Assembly (NCBI GenBank): GCA_965243605.1
Contig: CBDEVQ010000096.1
Location: forward strand, 37,574 to 101,573
Source: JBMYYR01 sp965243605
GTDB taxonomy: Bacteria; Bacteroidota; Bacteroidia; Flavobacteriales; CAJXXR01
Reading direction: 5' to 3'
Length of the DNA: 64,000 bases
Shown here: positions 56,638-64,000 of the stretch, in pieces
How the letters are laid out: the number at the start of each line of letters is the position of its first letter
Numbering within the stretch: position 1 is the first letter of the stretch
Translations under genes and position numbers: made by a program
The notes under the pieces: model-generated
What the model was told of the DNA's origin: nothing
Seen by the model: only the letters and a program-made list of their open reading frames with translations
Database searches by the model: none

Positions 56638-56835
56638 ATGGGAGATTATGCTATGGGGTTTGCAGGTATTGCTATTTACTTAGTTGTTGTTATTGGTTTA
56701 TTTTTAGTATTAAGAAATGTTGTGCTGTGGTATTACAAAATTAATATTGGATTAGACGAAATGAAAAAACAAACAACGGTTCTAGAAGAGATTTCAAGAA
56801 AATTAGACGAACAAAAAGGAAGTTCGATTCGATAA
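56638..56835 (+). CDS. Small single-span membrane protein
   Basis: 65 aa. One helix (GFAGIAIYLVVVIGLFLVLRN), then an amphipathic coiled-coil tail (LDEMKKQTTVLEEISRKLDE). Function unknown. Confidence 0.65.
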   Translation: MGDYAMGFAGIAIYLVVVIGLFLVLRNVVLWYYKINIGLDEMKKQTTVLEEISRKLDEQKGSSIR

Positions 56836-56881
56836 TTAATTCATTGTAAATATCTATTTACGAATTAATATTTTGGAAGGT

Positions 56882-56917
56882 TAAAAAAAATCCAGTGTAT
56901 TTCACTGGATTTTTTTA
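56882..56917 (+). terminator. Terminator
   Basis: AAAAAAATCCAGTG / CACTGGATTTTTTT stem, loop TATTT. Confidence 0.9.
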
Positions 56918-57088
56918 TGCATTACCCTCTTGTTTTTCTGAGATATACCGCTTAATTTTGGAATATAAACAATAGAATAACTCCGTTTAATAGTTTTACC
57001 ATTTTTGTAGGTTTATACAAATAGTAAAACTAGAGTTTTATAAACGGCGTTGGTTTAAGGGGCAAGTATCAAATTCTAACATATATGA

Positions 57089-57415
57089 ATGGCAGTTAAT
57101 AGGAATAAAAATCAAAAAATATTAGTAAACGGAGAACCATTTATGTGGAAGGTAAAATCGCATTGGGATTATACATCTGTGGTTATCCAGCATGAAATAA
57201 AAAGGCATCAATACATTATTTCAAGTATAGAATCTGGACTTACGTTAAATGGTAAAATTTTGCCTATAACCCCATGTATGATAAAAGATGTTATATTAAG
57301 AGCTTTAGAAAAAGGTTGGGATCCTTGTCAAAAATCTAACGATTATATGTTTATAGAATTAAAACGACCTTTAAACTTAAATTTAAAACAATATTGGGAC
57401 ATTCAGTCCAATTAA
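57089..57415 (+). CDS. Hypothetical protein
   Basis: 108 aa, soluble, KILVNGEPFMWKVKSHWDYT and ALEKGWDPCQKSNDYMFIEL. Small Bacteroidetes-type protein without known function. 32 bp ahead of the SdpI gene, maybe co-transcribed. Confidence 0.6.
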   Translation: MAVNRNKNQKILVNGEPFMWKVKSHWDYTSVVIQHEIKRHQYIISSIESGLTLNGKILPITPCMIKDVILRALEKGWDPCQKSNDYMFIELKRPLNLNLKQYWDIQSN

Positions 57416-57447
57416 TTTAAACATTCAACTACAATAATAAATATGAC

Positions 57448-57798
57448 ATGTCAAGCCTATTAAATTCTATTTTTATTACCGATGCTATTACCTTTGGAAT
57501 AGTAATCATCTTTTATTTTTTATGTACCAATATTGGAATGAATTCTATTGCAGGGTACAAAACCAGACAATCGCTTAAAAGCGATAAACATTGGAAAGTG
57601 GCTCAAAATCATGCCTTTTCCTTATTTCTCCTACTTATTCCAATTCAAATAGTAACCCATAGTGTCATGTATTTTTTGATTGAAGATTGGGCATTGCACG
57701 AAACATTAATTAATGGAATTACCTTTGCCAATATTGGATTGGTCATTTTTTTAGTATTTTACTCCACAGAAAAGAAATTATCAAAAATTGAGGATTAA
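57448..57798 (+). CDS. SdpI-family membrane protein
   Basis: 116 aa. Three helices; conserved IAGYKTRQSLKSDKHWKVAQ (residues about 31-50, the SdpI 'GxRTxxs...W..aq' core). SdpI relatives include an immunity protein of the Bacillus cannibalism toxin; no toxin gene is near here. Confidence 0.82.
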   Translation: MSSLLNSIFITDAITFGIVIIFYFLCTNIGMNSIAGYKTRQSLKSDKHWKVAQNHAFSLFLLLIPIQIVTHSVMYFLIEDWALHETLINGITFANIGLVIFLVFYSTEKKLSKIED

Positions 57799-58113
57799 AT
57801 GAACCAACGTTTAGACAACTTTATTGCCCGAATGAATAACGTAAAGACGAATGCTAAAATCATCTTTATAATTTATATTATTAGTGTGTTTTTTAATTGG
57901 ATGTTGTTTAACATGTGGGATTCCAATGAGATGCTTATCTATAAACTTTTTGGAAGTATTGCAAAAGCGTTATTCTTTAGTTCGATTATTTGGTCTATTG
58001 TAAATGGTGTTCTAATCCTAAAATCGAAGGATATTTCGAATACCGATAAATTACCTTGGTTTATTCTAAGTAGTGTTCCTCTTTTAGTTTTGGTCTTTTT
58101 TTACTTCATTTAA
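57799..58113 (+). CDS. Small membrane protein
   Basis: 104 aa, three predicted helices (IIFIIYIISVFFNWMLF; LFGSIAKALFFSSIIWSIV; LPWFILSSVPLLVLVFFYF). Starts at the base after the SdpI stop, so they are one unit. Function unknown. Confidence 0.65.
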   Translation: MNQRLDNFIARMNNVKTNAKIIFIIYIISVFFNWMLFNMWDSNEMLIYKLFGSIAKALFFSSIIWSIVNGVLILKSKDISNTDKLPWFILSSVPLLVLVFFYFI

Positions 58114-58255
58114 AAATAATTCACTCAGAATTTTCCCTTATTAATATCGGCTAAAACCAATCCATTTGGTTAATGCAAGCCTATAATATATTTATGCTTA
58201 TTTTTACAACATAACATAAATCAAACATTTTTGGTTCGATTGATAATCTTAATCC

Positions 58256-59287
58256 ATGAATAAAAAGCAACGTTTACGGTTATTCAAAATCCTTATGATT
58301 TCCATTTCTATAGCATGTACATGGTATTTTACTTGGGAATTTGTGAGTGTATGGATTTCACCATTGCCAGATACTATTCAAGAAGAAATGGACAATGCGG
58401 TTGACGAAGGCTTTGATGGGATGATTGTTTATATTGATGAGAAAGGAAAGACCCCAGAATCTTATGCCTCAGGTTGGAAGGATCGAGATAATAAAATACC
58501 AGCAGACCCGAACTCAATATTTAAAATTGCGAGTATTAGTAAACTATATGTTGCAGTATCTATAGCAAAACTAGTACAGAATAACCAATTGTCTTTAGAC
58601 AAAACCTTAGCCGAATATTTTCCGGATTTGGCCAATAGAATAGAATACGCTGATGAAATTACACTTGAACTCATGGTTCAGCACCGTAGTGGGATTCCTA
58701 ATTTTACCGACAATCCAAACTATTGGCAAGATGAAAAAAGAAAAGAAGCATTAGAGTACGCGATAGATTTACCAGCTCCTTTTAAACCTGGAGAAGATTA
58801 TGGATACTCCAATACTAACTACCTTTTAATAAGACGATTGATTGATAAAACACTTGGGTATAGTCATAAACAATACATAAAAGATGAAATTTTAACTCCT
58901 TTGGGATTAAAAAATACCTATTGCTCTTTAAACGACGTTAATTTAGATGATGTGATGAGCGGGTATTATGTAGGTATTGATGAAGATTTTAAGACTGAAA
59001 ACACTGGATTAATGTTGGCAACAGCCGAAGATGTTGGGCGTTTTATTAGAGCACTAAATAACGGTTCTGTTTTTAATGAAGGCGAACAAGAAATCTATTC
59101 TTCAATTTACGTCTATGAACATACAGGGCTCGTTCCAGGATATCAAAGTATTGCAAAATACCATAAAGACATAGATGCCGTTGTTATCCAATTTGTAAAC
59201 ACGTCTAACTTTGAAGGGAACACTTGGTTTGTTTCCGAAATAATATACGATCGTATACTAAAGATTTATAAAAAGAATTTAAAGTAG
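58256..59287 (+). CDS. Serine beta-lactamase-like hydrolase
   Basis: 343 aa. N-terminal membrane anchor (residues about 8-30). SxxK motif in KIASISKLYVAVS, YxN motif in YGYSNTNYL, HTG motif in YEHTGLVPGYQ: the full active site of class C/DD-peptidase fold enzymes. Loop LMVQHRSGIPNF is typical of the family. Faces the periplasm; substrate unknown. Confidence 0.9.
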   Translation: MNKKQRLRLFKILMISISIACTWYFTWEFVSVWISPLPDTIQEEMDNAVDEGFDGMIVYIDEKGKTPESYASGWKDRDNKIPADPNSIFKIASISKLYVAVSIAKLVQNNQLSLDKTLAEYFPDLANRIEYADEITLELMVQHRSGIPNFTDNPNYWQDEKRKEALEYAIDLPAPFKPGEDYGYSNTNYLLIRRLIDKTLGYSHKQYIKDEILTPLGLKNTYCSLNDVNLDDVMSGYYVGIDEDFKTENTGLMLATAEDVGRFIRALNNGSVFNEGEQEIYSSIYVYEHTGLVPGYQSIAKYHKDIDAVVIQFVNTSNFEGNTWFVSEIIYDRILKIYKKNLK

Positions 59288-59448
59288 ATTTTAAATCCTC
59301 AGTTCACTCAAAAAGTCAATTTTATAGCCATATAAAACGTATAGAAACCATGTGTAAACGTTATACATTTGTTTTACCTCCAATTATGAATTCGTTTTAA
59401 AGCGTTTTAAAAATAATGAACAAAAACAGGTAATTGGTTCATAACGAG

Positions 59449-59482
59449 ATCATGTCGTAAAGATGACGTTATCATGACGTAA
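59449..59482. promoter_or_regulatory. Direct repeat upstream of the XRE regulator gene
   Basis: ATCATGTCGTAA (59449-59460) and ATCATGACGTAA (59471-59482): 11 of 12 bases shared, 22 bp apart start to start, two helical turns. Lies just before the -7 element TACTTTTG at 59504-59511, where an activator or autoregulator would bind. Confidence 0.5.
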
Positions 59483-59503
59483 CACTTCACCTGGTATCTA
59501 GTA

Positions 59504-59511
59504 TACTTTTG
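59504..59511 (+). promoter_or_regulatory. -7 element of the XRE gene
   Basis: TACTTTTG, exact TAnnTTTG match, 25 bp before the ATG at 59537. Confidence 0.5.
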
Positions 59512-59536
59512 TGGAGAACAAAAAAAAACAAGTAGA

Positions 59537-60202
59537 ATGGGAGCAACAAATTTAGCAAACAATTTAAAGCAGCTTAGAACACAAAGAGGCATGTCTCAAG
59601 AGTATTTGGCAGAAGAGGCAGGTGTTAGTTTAAGAACCGTTCAAAGAATAGAAAATAATGAATCGGTTCCAACCGGAGAAACCATTAAACGAATCTCTAC
59701 GGCATTAGAGGTTGACATGAATGCCTTAGTTGGTACACAAGTAATCCAAGAAACTCAAGACCTAAAATCGACCTTAATATTCCTGAAAAAGAAACGGTCT
59801 ACCGCAACCGAAAAATCCGATATTAAAACGTTTGATTCGTTTATAAAACTCATAAATAATTTAATAGAAAAAGACCTAACACCCATTCAAATTGAAGGGG
59901 TAGAAAGCTATATTAAATATTTAGAGTTGGATAAAATTCCATCGTTTAGTAATGAGTTGTTTAAACTCAAATTAAACAAGTTTAAAATTTTCTTAAAAGA
60001 GAAATTAAAATTTGTTCCCGAAAACCACTACACAAAATTGGGGCTAAATTTTGCAGTACCGTTTATTATAGCATTTACTTTAAGTGCAAGTATTCCGCTT
60101 ACGAATAAAATAATAGTTTGCATTGGGTCTTGTGTGTTTGTTGGAATTGGATATTATTTAGATTCAAGAATTAAAAATAAACAACGTAATTTTCAATTTT
60201 AG
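59537..60202 (+). CDS. XRE-type regulator with membrane anchor
   Basis: 221 aa. HTH_3 domain at residues 7-62 (LKQLRTQRGMSQEYLAEEAG, VSLRTVQRIENNES), a helical middle region, then two hydrophobic stretches at the end (LNFAVPFIIAFTLSASI; KIIVCIGSCVFVGIGYYL), so the regulator may be tethered to the membrane. Monocistronic. Membrane-bound one-component control is an inference. Confidence 0.85.
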   Translation: MGATNLANNLKQLRTQRGMSQEYLAEEAGVSLRTVQRIENNESVPTGETIKRISTALEVDMNALVGTQVIQETQDLKSTLIFLKKKRSTATEKSDIKTFDSFIKLINNLIEKDLTPIQIEGVESYIKYLELDKIPSFSNELFKLKLNKFKIFLKEKLKFVPENHYTKLGLNFAVPFIIAFTLSASIPLTNKIIVCIGSCVFVGIGYYLDSRIKNKQRNFQF

Positions 60203-60406
60203 AGAAGGTACATTAAACTTGGACTAAGAAAGAACCTCATAAACCCTGTTTGTACTGATTACATTCTAAGATTTTTAACCCAAATATCCGATTCCACACT
60301 TAAAAACATATAGATTATATAAAATTTTAAAACAAGTTTTATAACAACATGTATTCTTCATATGTATTACAGTTAAGATGATTACATTTGGCAAAAAAAT
60401 AAGATA

Positions 60407-62782
60407 ATGAAAAGAATTTTCAAATTAATTATTTTAATCACATTATGTACGATTGGTTCTTGGCAACTTCAAGGTCAGATCCCAAATTTTGATTGGGTAG
60501 GGCAACTAGGAGGAACAGCAACTGATGTAGGGAATTCTATAGCCTATGACGATGCAGGAAACGTGTATACAACGGGTGGATTTTTAAACACAGTCGATTT
60601 TGATCCTGGTTCTGGAATTTACAACTTAACCTCTTCTGGAAACCGTGATATTTTTATTCAAAAATTAGATGCAGCAGGTGATTTTCTTTGGGCTAAAAAA
60701 ATAGGAGGAACAGCAAAAGACGAAGGATTGTCAATCTCAATAGGCCCATCTGGAGATATCTACATTATTGGAGTATTTAGCGATACTGTCGATTTTGATA
60801 CAGGAACTGGGCAATCAATTCAATATGCTACAGGAAGTTATGATATTTATATACAAAAATTGGATTCTAATGGAAATTTTCTTTGGGTTAAAACGTTTGG
60901 AGGTGCATCTATAGATAGTGGAGAATCATTAACAGTGGACGATTCTGGAAATGTATATGCAACTGGTTTTTTTAGAGGAATAATAGATTTTGATCCTGGT
61001 GTTGGTATTGTAAATTTAGATGCAGTAGATGCCTTTGGAGATATCTTTATTTTAAAATTAAATAGTAATGGAGATTATGTATGGGTTAAACATATTGATG
61101 GAAATTATTCTGAATACGGTAACTCAATAGCTATAGATACATCGAGAAATGTTTATGTTACAGGTACTTTTTCTGGAACGGTAGATTTTGATCCGAGTGC
61201 AACAGGTGTAGAATCGAGAACATCTGTGGATTTCGATATATTTGTTCTGAAATTAAATGCTTTAGGAAATTATGTTTGGGTAAAACAAATGGGAGGATCA
61301 GGTTCAGAATCGGGAGCTTCTATTGCTGTAAACATTTCTGGTGATATATATACAACAGGCGGGTTTTCATCACCAATCATAGATTTTGATCCAGGAGTAG
61401 GTACAACCAATTTCTCATCTCAAGGATGGAACGATATCTTTATTCAGAAATTAGATTCTAATGGGAATTTTGTCTGGGCAAAACAGATGGGAAGTATAGA
61501 AGATGATCATGGAAATGCAATTGCTTTAGATGAATCTGGAAGTGTTTATGTAACAGGAAATTTTAAGGATTCTGTTGATTTTAATCCTAATGTGGGAACA
61601 GACCTACTTGTATCTTCTGGATATCAAGATATTTTTATTCAAAAACTAGACTCCAATGGAGAATTTCTATGGGTTCATAAAATAGGAGGGGCATCTTCTG
61701 ATGAAGGACATGCGATTGCTGTAGATGTCGATAAAAGCATTTATGTAACGGGTGGATTTATGTCTAATGTAGATTTTGACCCAGGTTCAGGATTCACAAG
61801 TTTATCGGCAAATGGAAGTTACGATACTTATGTTCTTAAACTCTCTGCATGTTACCCGACGGTATTAACACCAGAATTAGCCACCTTACCAGATGTATTA
61901 GGCGTATGTTCGGCCATCAATACATTTATACCCCAAGCCAATAACGATTGCGATCTATTGGTTACAGCAACAACATCAACCTCTTTTCCCATAACAACAC
62001 AAGGAACAACGGTTGTGGAATGGACATATAATGATGGATTCGGAACGGTATTGACACAGAATCAAAACTTTATTGTAAGCGATAGTACAGATCCTGTACC
62101 GGATAATGGTATTTTGGATGAGCTTTCGGCAACGTGTATTGTAAACTTAACCGATGTCGAAATTCCAACAGGAATTGACGATTGTGCGGGCGCAATTACG
62201 GCTTCTGCCAACGTCACTTTTCCGATAACAGACCCTTTCATCACTGAAATTATTTGGACGTTGGACGATAGCAATGGAAATGCTAGAGTATTAACCCAAA
62301 ACATTGTTTGGTCAATAATCAATACAGAAACTACAATAAACGACCAAACCATAACCTCTTCACATACAAGTGGAACTTTCCAATGGTTAGATTGTAATAA
62401 TAACCAACCCATTAACGGAGAAAATGGTCAATCGTTTACGGCAACAACGAATGGTAGCTATGCTTTAGAAATTACAGAAAACGATTGTATAGATACAACG
62501 GCATGCATTGTCATTGAAAATGTTGGAATAGAAGCCATAAACCTATTAAATGAAGTTGTGGTTAGTCCTAATCCAACATCAAATAATATTGAAATACAGC
62601 TTGGTAACGCGATTGATTTGGTGGAAATATCTCTAACGGATTTATTAGGTAGAGTGGTCTTTACAGAAGAATATAGTCATATTAATAAGGCGAATGTAGA
62701 GGTAACCGGTCAAGCAGGCGTATACTTATTAACGATTAAAACAAACGGTGTGCAAAAGACAATAGAAGTTGTTAAACAATAG
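60407..62782 (+). CDS. SBBP-repeat beta-propeller, T9SS cargo
   Basis: 791 aa. Signal peptide (KRIFKLIILITLCTIGSWQL). About eight repeats of roughly 58 residues with core GNVYTTGGF.NTVDFDPG...D.FIQKLD..G.FLWAK (residues about 30-480). Then two short Ig/HYR-like modules (TTQGTTVVEWTYNDGFG; FITEIIWTLDDSNG), and a T9SS type A domain (VVVSPNPTSNNIEIQL ... GVYLLTIKTNG). Surface protein, probably adhesive or carbohydrate-binding. TACATTTG at 60383-60390 may be its -7 element. Confidence 0.88.
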   Translation: MKRIFKLIILITLCTIGSWQLQGQIPNFDWVGQLGGTATDVGNSIAYDDAGNVYTTGGFLNTVDFDPGSGIYNLTSSGNRDIFIQKLDAAGDFLWAKKIGGTAKDEGLSISIGPSGDIYIIGVFSDTVDFDTGTGQSIQYATGSYDIYIQKLDSNGNFLWVKTFGGASIDSGESLTVDDSGNVYATGFFRGIIDFDPGVGIVNLDAVDAFGDIFILKLNSNGDYVWVKHIDGNYSEYGNSIAIDTSRNVYVTGTFSGTVDFDPSATGVESRTSVDFDIFVLKLNALGNYVWVKQMGGSGSESGASIAVNISGDIYTTGGFSSPIIDFDPGVGTTNFSSQGWNDIFIQKLDSNGNFVWAKQMGSIEDDHGNAIALDESGSVYVTGNFKDSVDFNPNVGTDLLVSSGYQDIFIQKLDSNGEFLWVHKIGGASSDEGHAIAVDVDKSIYVTGGFMSNVDFDPGSGFTSLSANGSYDTYVLKLSACYPTVLTPELATLPDVLGVCSAINTFIPQANNDCDLLVTATTSTSFPITTQGTTVVEWTYNDGFGTVLTQNQNFIVSDSTDPVPDNGILDELSATCIVNLTDVEIPTGIDDCAGAITASANVTFPITDPFITEIIWTLDDSNGNARVLTQNIVWSIINTETTINDQTITSSHTSGTFQWLDCNNNQPINGENGQSFTATTNGSYALEITENDCIDTTACIVIENVGIEAINLLNEVVVSPNPTSNNIEIQLGNAIDLVEISLTDLLGRVVFTEEYSHINKANVEVTGQAGVYLLTIKTNGVQKTIEVVKQ

Positions 62783-62819
62783 ATTTTTACGTGTTTTTTA
62801 AAGCGTAAAAAAGATTTAT

Positions 62820-62855
62820 GTAACGAACAGGGTTTTATGAAATTCTGTTCGTTAA
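62820..62855 (+). terminator. Hairpin after the SBBP gene
   Basis: GTAACGAACAG / CTGTTCGTTAAC stem with a 14-nt loop; no clean T-run follows. Confidence 0.5.
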
Positions 62856-63032
62856 CATGTTGTTTTAAACCAATACATAAACGTTTTATTGTGGTGTTTT
62901 AAATCTTTTTTTTTAAATTGCCATTATTAGAAATTCAACGCTAAGACAATCCGTTTATCTAAAGTGGGGTATTGCTTTAAAGAAGAATAAGCCAGAAATT
63001 AAGCATAAACGTATTAAAGAAATAATAGAATA

Positions 63033-63341
63033 ATGAAAACAAAAGTTACCATAAAAAGAGAGAACAATTTTTTCAATATATTTAGAGATTATAAAATTTT
63101 CCTTAAAGGTGAATGCATTGGGCGTTTATCCAATAACAAGGCGTTCGAATTTACAATAGAAGAAAAGTCAGATGTTCGTTTAAAAATAGATTGGTGTACA
63201 AGTAATGAACTCATAATAGAACCAAACACCAATGAAATTGTATTGTCTACAACATGTATTCTGGATGGTTGGAGAGTCTTAATTTGGCCGTTATATCTTA
63301 CGTTTTTTTCAAAAAAATATTTGCTTTTAGAAAGGGCATAA
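63033..63341 (+). CDS. Hypothetical protein
   Basis: 102 aa. Beta-rich (KVTIKRENNFFNIFRDYKIF, then LKGECIGRLSNNKAFEFTIE) with a hydrophobic C-terminus (VLIWPLYLTFFS). No family recognised. Confidence 0.55.
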   Translation: MKTKVTIKRENNFFNIFRDYKIFLKGECIGRLSNNKAFEFTIEEKSDVRLKIDWCTSNELIIEPNTNEIVLSTTCILDGWRVLIWPLYLTFFSKKYLLLERA

Positions 63342-63674
63342 ATAGATGATTACAGTCAATATGACGAACACATCTGGTATTTTGGTGTATAGAATACATA
63401 CAATGTATTTAATTTTAAACTAGAGGTTTTAAATAACTGCTCTTAAAACCTTTATACCCGTATTCCATAGCTTAAAAAAGAAATCAACATACTATTGTTA
63501 AATCGAATAATGTGTTGTTTTTTTTGTGTTTCATTGTTTTTAAGAATTGGTTTCAAATGTGTCCAAATTCCAAACAAGTGAGATCACCAAGATCGTCTAT
63601 GAACATAATATCTTCACAAAAAAAATCCCAACCCTGAAGTCAGGATTGGGATTCAAAAGTCGATTGATTTTTAA
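63342..63674. other. Intergenic region with one terminator
   Basis: No gene seen; contains the terminator at 63623-63654. Confidence 0.5.
63623..63654. terminator. Terminator of the partial T9SS gene
   Basis: AATCCCAACCCTGA / TCAGGATTGGGATT stem; an A7 tract on + gives the T-run for the minus strand. Confidence 0.85.
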
Positions 63675-64000
63675 TTACCTGATGGTAACCTTTTGGATCA
63701 GACTATTCTTTTGGTCTTGTACTTTAACAATGTATGATCCTGCTGGTAGCATAGATACATCTATTTGTGCATTAGACTCTTTTAATTGCTTACTGAAGAT
63801 CGTACGACCGTTTAAATCTGTAAGGCTGTAGTTTAGGTTATCAGATACTTCCATATCCAACTGAAGGAACAATACATCACTTGCAGGGTTTGGGTAAACT
63901 GTTAAAACAGGCGTTTCAATTTCCACTGTTCCTAAGTTTCCGTTACCAACATGAACTGTAAATCCACTAGCCATTTTGGTAATTATACCTGTTGTAGTAT
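63675..64000 (-). CDS. T9SS sorting domain, C-terminal end of a gene cut by the window edge
   Basis: The minus-strand frame is open to base 64000, so only the last 108 residues are visible. They are a clear T9SS type A domain: LTVYPNPASDVLFLQL, YSLTDLNGRTIFSKQ, MLPAGSYIVKVQD. Met at 63974 is internal, not the start. The cargo part lies outside. Confidence 0.85.
   Translation of the reverse strand, partial: TTTGIITKMASGFTVHVGNGNLGTVEIETPVLTVYPNPASDVLFLQLDMEVSDNLNYSLTDLNGRTIFSKQLKESNAQIDVSMLPAGSYIVKVQDQKNSLIQKVTIR

Noticed and set aside
57448..58113. SdpI-type immunity to a cannibalism toxin
   Set aside because: No SdpABC or other toxin gene nearby; SdpI-fold proteins are widespread without toxins.
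1..64000. CRISPR arrays, rRNA operons, tRNA genes, replication origin
   Set aside because: No regularly spaced repeats, conserved rRNA segments, cloverleaf candidates or DnaA-box clusters were found by eye; short RNAs could still be missed.

Overview
The window looks like chromosomal DNA from a member of the Flavobacteriaceae (Bacteroidetes), probably marine. Evidence: strong AT richness, TAnnTTTG-type -7 promoter elements, seven proteins with type IX secretion (T9SS) C-terminal sorting domains, a GldI gliding-motility immunophilin, fused cyclophilin-FKBP proteins, a long-form GAPDH and a grasp-with-spasm RiPP cluster. I recognise no rRNA, tRNA, CRISPR array or phage.

Layout. 1-0.9 kb: a frameshifted MscS channel. 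1-7.7 kb: minus-strand secreted proteins, namely a C1q-like protein, two tandem YCF48-like beta-propeller paralogues and an M43-type metalloprotease. 7.9-13.1 kb: GAPDH, a membrane J-protein, an unknown gene and MtaB, all on minus. 13.2-22.0 kb: an oligopeptide-binding lipoprotein, then a mosaic of duplicated genes. Here an almost identical 187-aa secreted protein occurs twice with its promoter, a 173/174-aa cytosolic family occurs twice, and a secreted ClpP-like protein and a thioredoxin-TPR protein lie between. 22.0-23.4 kb: a ribbon-helix-helix plus SPFH pair.

23.5-31.4 kb is an accessory island holding a ribosomal peptide natural-product operon. In transcription order it contains a GG-leader precursor, an ATP-grasp maturase, a 66-aa ORF, a SPASM maturase, a C39-peptidase ABC exporter and an HlyD adaptor. 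The exporter gene is cut by an IS3-family element with a clear 3-bp target duplication, and removing the element restores the reading frame exactly. The island is bracketed by two copies of the last 144 bp of an FKBP gene: a tail remnant on the left and the complete gene on the right.

31.4-38.5 kb: a compact minus-strand operon, uvrA - DHH phosphoesterase - SpoU methyltransferase - gldI - two dual cyclophilin/FKBP proteins. uvrA carries three single-base frameshifts and gldI two. Most lie in short homopolymers and all can be repaired, so base-calling error is at least as likely as true decay. 38.6-52.5 kb: VF530 protein, FIST sensor plus histidine kinase, a CxxCH lipoprotein, fumarase C, an AraC regulator, small proteins, a T9SS cargo protein and a phosphoesterase-propeller fusion. 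52.6-55.4 kb: a five-gene organoarsenical-type operon (ArsR, ArsE-like, ArsP-like, ArsF, ArsG). 55.7-64 kb: a NYN-LOTUS RNA-binding protein, small membrane proteins, a beta-lactamase-fold hydrolase, an XRE regulator with an unusual 22-bp-period repeat upstream, and large T9SS cargo proteins.

The most notable object is the RiPP island: its boundaries, its IS-broken exporter and its unusual core peptide.
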